From Tenacibaculum sp. 190524A02b (lineage in GTDB: Bacteria; Bacteroidota; Bacteroidia; Flavobacteriales; Flavobacteriaceae): a stretch of 64,000 nt of DNA. The DNA lies in contig NZ_OZ038525.1 in assembly GCF_964036645.1 (NCBI RefSeq), positions 4,716,001 to 4,780,000 on the forward strand, given 5' to 3'. The position numbers and the translations under genes are program-made. Position 1 is the first letter of the stretch; each line of letters begins with the position of its first letter. This document shows, piece by piece, positions 38,252 to 44,601 of the stretch. The notes beneath the pieces were generated by a model. The model was not told the origin of the DNA and ran no database searches. It was given only the letters and a program-made list of their open reading frames with translations.

Positions 38252-39736
38252 ATGCAAGGTAAAATATTTTTAAATACAAGAAAAGGACAACAACTAAAAA
38301 ATGGAGCTTATCCTTTAATTTGTGAATTGACAGGTGACGGGCAACAAAAACCGTTTTCTTTAAAAATGAAATTTTTTAAGGAAGATTGGAACTTTGAAAA
38401 AGAAGAGCCTAAAAAAGACAAAACAAAACTATTTTTAGTTAGAAAGAAAAAAAGCCTATTAGATGCTTTGCTACTGAAATCTCTTGACGATAATACAATT
38501 ACATTCGATTATATTAAAAAGGCTTTAAATGGGAAATTAGACGTTATAGAAGGAAGGCAAACAAAGGGCGGTAAAGGTAAAATAGATTTTATAAAGCTTG
38601 GCTTTGATTTAGCAGCAGAAAAGAAAAATGTTGTGTCTGAAAAAGGTGTTGATAAGGAAGGGAACGCAGCAGTATATGAAAATGCCTTAAATCAGTTTAT
38701 AAAATTTGTTCCTAAGATTGATTTAATTGATTTGGATTATGCAACCTTAGTTAGATTTAAAAACGAACAATTAAAAATTGGAAATAAAAAAACTACAATA
38801 AGCAATTATCTTAGAACACTACGTGCAATTTATAACGAAGGACTTCGAAGAGAACAATTAAAGGTAACGCCACATCCATTTGAAGGGCTTTTTAATGATA
38901 TAAGTGTTAAGAGTAATAGAACCAAAAAAAGAAACATTTCAAAAGAAACATTAAAAATACTAGAATGTTTTACTAATAACTTAGCTAGAGGGCAACAAGA
39001 TGCTGTTGATTTATTTCTTTTACAGTTTTATTTTGGGGGCCAGGACTTATTTGATATTTATTATTTAGAGAAAAAACAGGTAGCAAAAAATGATAGAGTG
39101 TATTTTACGCGAGGCAAAATTGAAGAAGGAGGGTATCAATTTGATTTAAAAATTTGTGATAAGGCTATTACTATTTTGCAACGAATGAAAAAGCCAAACC
39201 AAGGTTTTTTATTTTCAGGACGTAAGGACTACACAGGATATACAAATTACCGTAGTAGAATTAATAAGAATTTAAAAATTATTCAAAACAACTATAATAG
39301 TCATGTTGAAAGGATAGAGAAGCTAAATAATAATGAATATCATAAAATAGAAGTACTTCCTTTAGGTGGGTATATAACAACAAAAGTAGCACGACATACT
39401 TTTGCAACTATTGGTTCTAGGTTATATGTTGAACCAGACCTTTTAAGGGCTTTAATGGGGCATGAAAGAGATAATGTTGATACAATTTACAAAGACACTT
39501 ATCCTGAAGAAGAGAGAGACAAATTTCATAGTCAAATTATAGATACTTCAGGTATTGAGGTAGAAGCTAAATACGTTTATCATTTAGAGTATTTTGATGA
39601 AAACAGGATCAGACGGTGGAAGTATAGGTATTTTGACGAAAAGCCAACAAAAATAGACTTATTAGAAGAGGTTACAGGTAAAAGTTATTCAGAGCCAAGA
39701 CACTTAAAAAAAATATATCTAATAAAAAAAGCCTAG
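38252..39736 (+). CDS. Tyrosine recombinase/integrase
   Basis: This 494-residue protein has the Bacteroidetes layout: Arm/N-terminal beta domain (first approx. 110), SAM-like core-binding domain (approx. 115-220), and catalytic domain. The C-terminal catalytic residues are R381 in KVARHTFAT, H404 in LMGHE and nucleophile Y413 in TIYKDTY. Two positions are unusual: box I reads FYFGGQDLFD with Gly262-Gly263 where Arg I normally lies, and the HxxR His is Lys378. The CTnDOT integrase IntDOT also lacks Arg I, so activity is still plausible. It sits next to tRNA-Arg and should integrate and excise the element. Confidence 0.92.
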   Translation: MQGKIFLNTRKGQQLKNGAYPLICELTGDGQQKPFSLKMKFFKEDWNFEKEEPKKDKTKLFLVRKKKSLLDALLLKSLDDNTITFDYIKKALNGKLDVIEGRQTKGGKGKIDFIKLGFDLAAEKKNVVSEKGVDKEGNAAVYENALNQFIKFVPKIDLIDLDYATLVRFKNEQLKIGNKKTTISNYLRTLRAIYNEGLRREQLKVTPHPFEGLFNDISVKSNRTKKRNISKETLKILECFTNNLARGQQDAVDLFLLQFYFGGQDLFDIYYLEKKQVAKNDRVYFTRGKIEEGGYQFDLKICDKAITILQRMKKPNQGFLFSGRKDYTGYTNYRSRINKNLKIIQNNYNSHVERIEKLNNNEYHKIEVLPLGGYITTKVARHTFATIGSRLYVEPDLLRALMGHERDNVDTIYKDTYPEEERDKFHSQIIDTSGIEVEAKYVYHLEYFDENRIRRWKYRYFDEKPTKIDLLEEVTGKSYSEPRHLKKIYLIKKA

Positions 39737-39779
39737 GGTAGTTCCTAGGCTTTTTCGTAGATTGAAACGATACTGTTAT

Positions 39780-40292
39780 CTATCTATCTTTAAATTTAAT
39801 ATAATCCTCTTCTTCTAATATTAAAAACTCTCTTACATCAGGTATGTAAACCATTTGGGCAGCACATACAGTAGCGCAACCACCAGCATCTAAACAACTT
39901 TTAGCTAGTTTACCACATTTCCAAGCACTAGAACAGGTTTTAGTCCAGTTTTGGCTTCCAGTACCTCCCATTTCACAAGATACTTTATATTCATCTTTAG
40001 CAAAGTTTTTTCCTTTAACAGCTTCTTTACTTTCTGTTAGAAATATAGGAAATGGAAATTCCCTTTCTTCAGATTGCAAAAACTCTATTAACCCATTTTG
40101 TTTATCGTAAGAATAACTAATGTAAATAACATTACCTTCATTTGTTTTTAAATTCATTGAAGCAACTTTCTCAAAAAACTCTCCAATAGCTAGTTGCTCT
40201 CCCTTAATTTGATTAATTGGGGTTTCTTCAGATTGACAAGATGTTAAAAGTAAACTGCATAAAAACAATGCAAATACAAATATTTTTTTCAT
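39780..40292 (-). CDS. Cys-rich hypothetical lipoprotein (element accessory gene)
   Basis: This 170-residue protein has lipobox LLTSC after a hydrophobic N-terminus. The C-terminal part holds eight Cys (SCEMGG, KTCSSAWKCGKLAKSC, GGCATVC) that may form disulfides outside the cytoplasm. Transcribed opposite to the integrase and not part of a phage core module, so it looks like a lysogenic-conversion type gene. Function unknown. Confidence 0.75.
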   Translation of the reverse strand: MKKIFVFALFLCSLLLTSCQSEETPINQIKGEQLAIGEFFEKVASMNLKTNEGNVIYISYSYDKQNGLIEFLQSEEREFPFPIFLTESKEAVKGKNFAKDEYKVSCEMGGTGSQNWTKTCSSAWKCGKLAKSCLDAGGCATVCAAQMVYIPDVREFLILEEEDYIKFKDR

Positions 40293-40513
40293 AATTTAAA
40301 TTGATTAGTTTACCTCAAAACTACTGTATATAATAGAAGAATGAAATAGGTAGTAACACTGAAAAAAGATTAAGGGGTAATAGGTATTTTTGTAGGTGTT
40401 TTTACTTAGTTATGGTGTGAATATTATAAAATAGAGTTACTTCCTGTAAAAAATATATAATAAAAAAACCTAGGACAATTCCTAGGCTTTTTTAGTTAAC
40501 TCAAAAAAGAAAA

Positions 40514-41140
40514 TTAATTAATAACATACTTTTTAGTTTCTCCGCAAACGCTCTTAATATCATTATCAATACTACTTAACTCTTCACCTGTGGCAGTGTC
40601 AATAAATGAAACAATGCTCCAGTATGTAGGTATATAATCTAAGGTAATAGTTTCATTTGCTTTTATTATTCCAATTTCAACATCGTATAGTTTTACCATG
40701 TAACCGTTGTTGGTTGCATTTTCTATAACAACGGCATTAGTTTCATCTGCTTGTACTGAAAAATCTACTATTCCTACACCTTCAGTAATATTTGCTACAT
40801 AGTCACCTGTAGATTCTAAAGCTATACTTAAATAGTTGCTTATGCATCCGCTTTCTACATCTAAATAATAATCTGTATTGTATTCTAAACCACTATTAAA
40901 TACAACTATTCCTTCTTCATTAGTTACTCCAGCAGCTACTTTATTTTTGTTACTTTTTAAATCTTCTATAGACTTATATAGTAATACAGTTGCGTTATTC
41001 ACTTTAGCACCACCGTTTAGTAAAGATTGAGTTACAGTAACTCTCAATGTTGCTGGTTCTTTAATATTGTCATCATTTCCTCCACAAGAGATAAGGCTAA
41101 AAGTTAATATTAATAATAAGCTTCTTAATACGTTTTTCAT
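40514..41140 (-). CDS. Hypothetical lipoprotein with carboxypeptidase-regulatory-like domain
   Basis: This 208-residue protein has lipobox SLISC followed by GGNDD, a surface-export style acidic/Gly linker. Residues approx. 30-100 (VTVTQSLLNGGAKVNNATVLLYKS..., VTNEEGIVVF) resemble a transthyretin/carboxypeptidase-regulatory beta sandwich. Function unknown. It is divergent from the 41.5 kb operon, with palindromic operator-like sites in between. Confidence 0.75.
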   Translation of the reverse strand: MKNVLRSLLLILTFSLISCGGNDDNIKEPATLRVTVTQSLLNGGAKVNNATVLLYKSIEDLKSNKNKVAAGVTNEEGIVVFNSGLEYNTDYYLDVESGCISNYLSIALESTGDYVANITEGVGIVDFSVQADETNAVVIENATNNGYMVKLYDVEIGIIKANETITLDYIPTYWSIVSFIDTATGEELSSIDNDIKSVCGETKKYVIN

Positions 41141-41485
41141 AATAAATAAAATTTTGATTACAGTTTTTAATTAAAGTCGGGCAATTTATATTAAACATTT
41201 ATTATAAAAAATAAGGACTTTTACTGAATGTTGTTTAATGGTTATTGTGTATTGATTAAGGGTTAACCCTTAGTTTGTTTTTAGGGTTAACCCTTATTAT
41301 TTTTTTTGTTAAAATTATATAGATTTGTCCACGGTATTTGTTTTTTTAATATTAAGGCATTAGTTTTGTTTCAATTGCAAACTAAAAATTGTTAAAAAAA
41401 ACACTAAAAAAATACTGTTCACAGCTAGCTGTTAAATAATTAACCTATTAATTTTACTTTTTTATAAATATTAAATTAAAGTAAA
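41141..41485. promoter_or_regulatory. Divergent promoter region with twin GGGTTAACCC palindromes
   Basis: A perfect 16-bp palindrome lies at 41257-41272 and a second 12-bp one at 41283-41294; their centres are 24 bp apart. A -7-like tagatttg lies at 41320-41327. At 41327-41338 the complement of aataccgtggac occurs, a motif repeated elsewhere in the element. No coding frame is seen. Confidence 0.6.
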
Positions 41486-41656
41486 ATGAAAAGAGTATTA
41501 TTTCTATTAGTTACGGTGTTTGGTTTAACAATATTAACAGGTTGCACCGATAACAGTTTGGAAGAATTAAAGGAAAATGAAATACAGTCAAAAATCAAAA
41601 TTATTGAACCAAAAGAAAACGGAGATATCGACGAAGAAGATTTTACGGAGGATTAG
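41486..41656 (+). CDS. Small lipoprotein, 56 residues
   Basis: The frame starts MKRVLFLLVTVFGLTILTGC, a classic lipoprotein signal with lipobox LTGC, followed by an acidic tail ending DEEDFTED. It is too short for usual gene calls. It overlaps the proposed start of the next frame (41577) by 80 bp, so one of the two starts is probably later. Function unknown. Confidence 0.7.
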   Translation: MKRVLFLLVTVFGLTILTGCTDNSLEELKENEIQSKIKIIEPKENGDIDEEDFTED

Positions 41657-42404
41657 CGGAGTTTTAAAAGGCATCATAGCTTTTTTATTGGTTGTAATGT
41701 CTTTATTACATATTTTTTATCCTGCTGTATCTCCAAAAATATCAACACTTAAAAAAGAGTATAAAGTAGCTATTAATAATAGAAATACGCTTCAGAATAA
41801 ATACATTGAGGATTTACTTAATAATAAATTAACAAAAGAGGAGTATTCATTAAAAGTAAAAAAATTACTAGAGAATACAAGTATTAAAGTTAAGTCAATT
41901 AATAAGCGGAAACATAAAGCTAGTCAATCTTTCTCTTTTAGAGGAAGGTCTAGTTTTCGGTTTTGGATTTTTGTTTTTGGTTTGGTAAGCTTGGGGATGT
42001 TTTTTAGTTGTAAATCATTATATGATGATATAGCAAAAGGAAGTAATTTCAAGTTTCAGTTAGTTTCTTTATCAGGAATAACTGTTTCTTTCTTTTGGTT
42101 GGTTCATTTGCTGTTTTTTACTCAAAAAGACTTTACCCAAACTAACTATGTTTTATTGATTCTATTTTGTGCTGTTTTGGCTTCTGTTTTTACATATTAT
42201 TTAATAAAGTACTATACTTACAAAGACGACATTATATTAAGCCAATTGTCTTTACTTGAAAGGATAAAAACAATTCATTACCCTAAGTTAGCGGTTAAAG
42301 CAAGATATGCAGAGCAATATGGTAAACCTTGTATGGTTTCTGAACCAGTTAGCGCTAATATAAATGAGTTTGAAAATGATATTATAAAAACACTTGAATT
42401 GTAG
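41577..42404 (+). CDS. Four-helix membrane protein of unknown function
   Basis: The frame has 275 codons with TM segments near residues 33-52, 128-146, 160-178 and 190-210, and a soluble Lys-rich loop between helices 1 and 2. The C-terminus is cytoplasm-like (LAVKARYAEQYGKPCMV). The first ATG at 41577 lies inside the preceding lipoprotein gene; a later start (for example Met at 41697) would avoid most overlap. No family is recognised. It may be an accessory or exclusion protein. Confidence 0.7.
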   Translation: MKYSQKSKLLNQKKTEISTKKILRRISGVLKGIIAFLLVVMSLLHIFYPAVSPKISTLKKEYKVAINNRNTLQNKYIEDLLNNKLTKEEYSLKVKKLLENTSIKVKSINKRKHKASQSFSFRGRSSFRFWIFVFGLVSLGMFFSCKSLYDDIAKGSNFKFQLVSLSGITVSFFWLVHLLFFTQKDFTQTNYVLLILFCAVLASVFTYYLIKYYTYKDDIILSQLSLLERIKTIHYPKLAVKARYAEQYGKPCMVSEPVSANINEFENDIIKTLEL

Positions 42405-42408
42405 GGAG

Positions 42409-42609
42409 ATGATAGCATTTATAAAAAGATTATTAAGGAAGAGAGAATTTATCTCTAAAAGGCAGAAAAAAATTTTTAAAACTACTATTAAACCAAGTGT
42501 AGAAAGTAAAATTGTAGAAATGAAAAAAGATAATGAAAGGCTAGACGAAGAAATAAAAGAACTTCAGCTTGATATATTATTACTGGAGAATAATATTAAA
42601 GTTAATTAG
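42409..42609 (+). CDS. Small coiled-coil protein
   Basis: The preferred ATG (42409, MIAFIKRLLRKREF) follows the previous stop by 4 bp after gggag; an upstream start at 42394 is possible. The N-terminus is basic and amphipathic, and the rest is a Lys/Glu heptad coiled coil (IVEMKKDNERLDEEIKELQ). It is likely translated with the upstream membrane protein. Its last codons overlap the end of the converging repressor gene. Confidence 0.6.
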   Translation: MIAFIKRLLRKREFISKRQKKIFKTTIKPSVESKIVEMKKDNERLDEEIKELQLDILLLENNIKVN

Positions 42610-43054
42610 TTTTAATGTTTTTACTATCTAAAAGTTTTTGTTTTTCCTCTTTTAATTTTTCTATTACTTTTTCTTTTAGCTCATTTTCCATTAGAAGTTG
42701 ATAAACTGTACTATTTCTAAATTCTGCTTTTTTATCAAAAATATAAGTTATGATCTCTTCTATAGAAAAACTATCTAAACTATTAGTGTTTTTGTTGAAC
42801 ATTTCTTCAGATAACCCCAGTAAAAAATATGCGTTTATGTTGAACGTTTCTGTTATTTTTTTAATTGCATCAAAGTTAGGCTGAGATATAATTGTTTCTC
42901 CTTTTGGGTTTCTTCTTCCTTTAGTGTATCCATCAATAGTTGTGCTAGATACACCAATCCTCTTTGCAAAGCTACTGTTGTTTAAACCTAATTGTTTTAT
43001 GATTAGCTGTATTCTTTTACTGGTATCCATATAAGAAATATCACGTTTTTGCAT
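42602..43054 (-). CDS. cI-like HTH (XRE-family) repressor
   Basis: The N-terminal HTH_3 domain reads RIQLIIKQLGLNNSSFAKRIGVSSTTIDGYTKGRRNPK, with the recognition helix in VSSTTIDGYTKG. The C-terminus is a Lys/Glu helix (LKEKVIEKLKEEKQKLL), not a LexA-type peptidase, so induction is not by self-cleavage of the S24 type. The start may be the Met at 43030 (MDTSKR). It is divergent from an HTH gene and separated by repeated operator-like sites, the usual lysogeny switch. Confidence 0.88.
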   Translation of the reverse strand: MQKRDISYMDTSKRIQLIIKQLGLNNSSFAKRIGVSSTTIDGYTKGRRNPKGETIISQPNFDAIKKITETFNINAYFLLGLSEEMFNKNTNSLDSFSIEEIITYIFDKKAEFRNSTVYQLLMENELKEKVIEKLKEEKQKLLDSKNIKTN

Positions 43055-43061
43055 ATTTTTA

Positions 43062-43116
43062 TGCGAAATAGTTTTTTATTCTGCGAAATAGTTGTATTAT
43101 TGCATAACAATACAAC
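43062..43116. promoter_or_regulatory. Operator-like repeats in the repressor/HTH intergenic region
   Basis: tgcgaaatagtt occurs twice (43062-43073 and 43082-43093), 20 bp apart. Next to it gttgtatt (43091-43098) pairs with aatacaac (43109-43116) as an inverted repeat. These lie between the divergent repressor and HTH starts, where repressor sites are expected. Confidence 0.65.
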
Positions 43117-43161
43117 ACAAATATAGTTTTTTTTAGAGAACTAAGGCGAAAATTAACAATA

Positions 43162-43476
43162 GTGGAAAATACTCAAGAACTTAACAACAACAGTTTATTA
43201 AACGCAATACTCAATCAAGAGTTAATTGTGGTTAGAAAATCTGATTTAAAAGAGCTTATAAGCGAGATGCTTATGAGTAATAGAGTAGATCACAGAGTTA
43301 AATACGCCTCACATAAAGAGGTTATTAAAATGTTTGGTGTTACTGACTACTGGTTAAAGCAGCAACGTAGTGACCCAGACACTAAATTAATTTGTAATCC
43401 GGGTAGATGTAATAATTCATCATGGAAATATCAAATACAATCTGTTCAAGATGAGTTAGACAGGTTAGCAGTATAA
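43162..43476 (+). CDS. Helix-turn-helix protein, excisionase/early-regulator type
   Basis: This 104-residue protein begins at GTG. Residues approx. 55-100 (YASHKEVIKMFGVTDYWLKQQRSD) look like a MerR/excisionase-type winged HTH as in small phage proteins. The first 45 residues form an acidic helix. Its position opposite the repressor is like cro/xis genes. Could act in excision or early gene control. Confidence 0.75.
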   Translation: MENTQELNNNSLLNAILNQELIVVRKSDLKELISEMLMSNRVDHRVKYASHKEVIKMFGVTDYWLKQQRSDPDTKLICNPGRCNNSSWKYQIQSVQDELDRLAV

Positions 43477-43506
43477 AAGCGCAAAAAAAAACGCAAAAGC
43501 GCAAAA
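43475..43506. repeat. Cluster of three (A)GCGCAAA/ACGCAAA motifs
   Basis: aaaagcgcaaaa (43475-43486), aaacgcaaaa (43489-43498) and aaaagcgcaaaa (43495-43506) follow each other just behind the HTH gene. A similar cluster begins the replication-like gene at 44618. They may be iteron-type protein-binding sites. Confidence 0.45.
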
Positions 43507-43643
43507 AATTAAAGCCTTGTAATACTTAAAAAGTTTTTATTTAAAAACAAAAAAGGTTTCGGGGAAGTATTGCAGGGCTTTTAAAAACATAACTGGCAAG
43601 AAGTTAAAAATACCGTGGACTAAGTTTAGATACTTACCCAAAC

Positions 43644-43697
43644 AGTACCCCGTAAAACTTCATAATTTTCGCCAAAAATAATAAAGTACGGGGTACT
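43644..43697. promoter_or_regulatory. Perfect 11-bp inverted repeat
   Basis: agtaccccgta (43644-43654) and tacggggtact (43687-43697) with a 32-nt spacer. It could be a hairpin in RNA or a protein-binding palindrome. Confidence 0.6.
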
Positions 43698-43765
43698 TAT
43701 TAAAAAGTTCATAGATGTTTGGTTAGGAGTAAATGTAGAAGTGAGTTTAGTAGTTAGTTAGTTTT

Positions 43766-43799
43766 AAAGTACCGTGTGTAATGCACGGTGCTTTTTAAA
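43766..43799 (+). terminator. Terminator-like hairpin
   Basis: aaagtaccgtg (43766-43776) pairs with cacggtgcttt (43784-43794) with one G-U pair and a 7-nt loop, followed by tt. It would end transcription from the HTH gene. Confidence 0.7.
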
Positions 43800-43822
43800 A
43801 CACTTGTAAACATCAATAACAA

Positions 43823-43924
43823 AGTTCATTAACATATTAGCAGAAAAGATTCACGAAAAAACAACCTGAATAAACAGGTGGTAATGGATTAGTTTAATGA
43901 TTTAGTTATCTTTTCTTTTCTGCT
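43823..43924 (+). repeat. Structured repeat copy 1
   Basis: A 16-mer agttcattaacatatt precedes a 10-bp stem (43839-43848 with 43915-43924). An inner hairpin acctg/caggt lies at 43864-43879. Confidence 0.6.
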
Positions 43925-44037
43925 TTCCAAAATGATAGACTAAGGAGCTTTATTTGATTTTGTGATTAAAGTAATAAATAGTTCCGTTCCCTTAGATAAC
44001 ATGAGTGCTTTTAGCTTCTTAGTTCTGTCATTAAATA

Positions 44038-44129
44038 AGTTCATTAACATATTGGTAGTGTAGAGAAACAAAAGAAAACTGCCTGAATTTTTATAATCTT
44101 ATTCATAAGGGATTTTTCTTCACTGCCAA
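44038..44129 (+). repeat. Structured repeat copy 2
   Basis: The same 16-mer precedes a 17-bp imperfect stem (44052-44068 with 44113-44129) whose first 9 pairs hold one G-U. An inner hairpin cttat/ataag lies near 44098-44109. Copy spacing is 215 bp. Confidence 0.6.
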
Positions 44130-44146
44130 TTAAATAAATATCATAA

Positions 44147-44218
44147 ATGAAAACAGAATTAACACAGGAAGCTATAAACGAAATAGTTGTAATTGATCCA
44201 ATAGAAATTAAAGGCTAA
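44147..44218 (+). CDS. Possible 23-residue peptide before the small zincin gene
   Basis: MKTELTQEAINEIVVIDPI then EIKG, ending 4 bp before the next ATG. It may be a leader peptide or translational coupling frame. Short and unsupported by homology. Confidence 0.35.
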   Translation: MKTELTQEAINEIVVIDPIEIKG

Positions 44219-44222
44219 AAAG

Positions 44223-44513
44223 ATGAAAGCTCCAAGAATTATATATACAAAATATATTATACCTCCATTTAGGGGAATGACCATTCCGCCATTTGGAATA
44301 TTTATAAGAAGTGATTTAAAAGGAGATAAAAAGATACTCGAACATGATTTAATACACTGGAAACAATATAAAAGAATGGGTTTAATCATGTTTTATTTTA
44401 GATACTTTATTCAGTTACTAATTATTGGATATGATACAATGCCGATGGAAATGGAAGCAAGGCAAAATGAGAATGAAAAAACTAAATGGAATTACAGAAA
44501 TAAATATCACTAA
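44223..44513 (+). CDS. Small phage protein with HxxxH...E zincin-like motif
   Basis: This 96-residue protein contains EHDLIHWKQYKRMG followed by a hydrophobic helix (FYFRYFIQLLIIGY) and then MPMEMEARQNE. The H-x3-H plus downstream E/EAR arrangement matches compact metalloprotease-like phage proteins with motif H(E)xxHxxQ...PxExEAR, although Asp replaces the usual catalytic Glu. Function not known; the missing Glu suggests a non-catalytic zinc protein. Confidence 0.6.
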   Translation: MKAPRIIYTKYIIPPFRGMTIPPFGIFIRSDLKGDKKILEHDLIHWKQYKRMGLIMFYFRYFIQLLIIGYDTMPMEMEARQNENEKTKWNYRNKYH

Positions 44514-44523
44514 AAAGTATAAA

Positions 44524-44562
44524 AAAAAGTGGCTTGAATTTGACGGTCCAACCACTTTTTAA
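44524..44562 (+). terminator. Intrinsic terminator before the replication-like gene
   Basis: aaaaagtgg (44524-44532) pairs with ccacttttt (44552-44560). It is followed directly by the repeated motif aataccgtg (44561-44569). Confidence 0.8.
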
Positions 44563-44601
44563 TACCGTGAAATAAGATAATGTTACTAATCCTAAATCTA
44601 C

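Larger units (their letters stand above)
43477..44222. ncRNA. 746-bp structured non-coding region (candidate regulatory RNA/origin)
   Basis: No gene above 30 codons is credible. It holds a perfect 11-bp inverted repeat (43644-43654/43687-43697), a terminator-like hairpin (43766-43794), and two large stem-loops introduced by the same 16-mer (43823-43838 and 44038-44053). The stems of the two copies differ in sequence yet both pair, which points to conserved RNA or ssDNA structure. A 23-codon frame occurs at 44147-44218. Confidence 0.55.
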
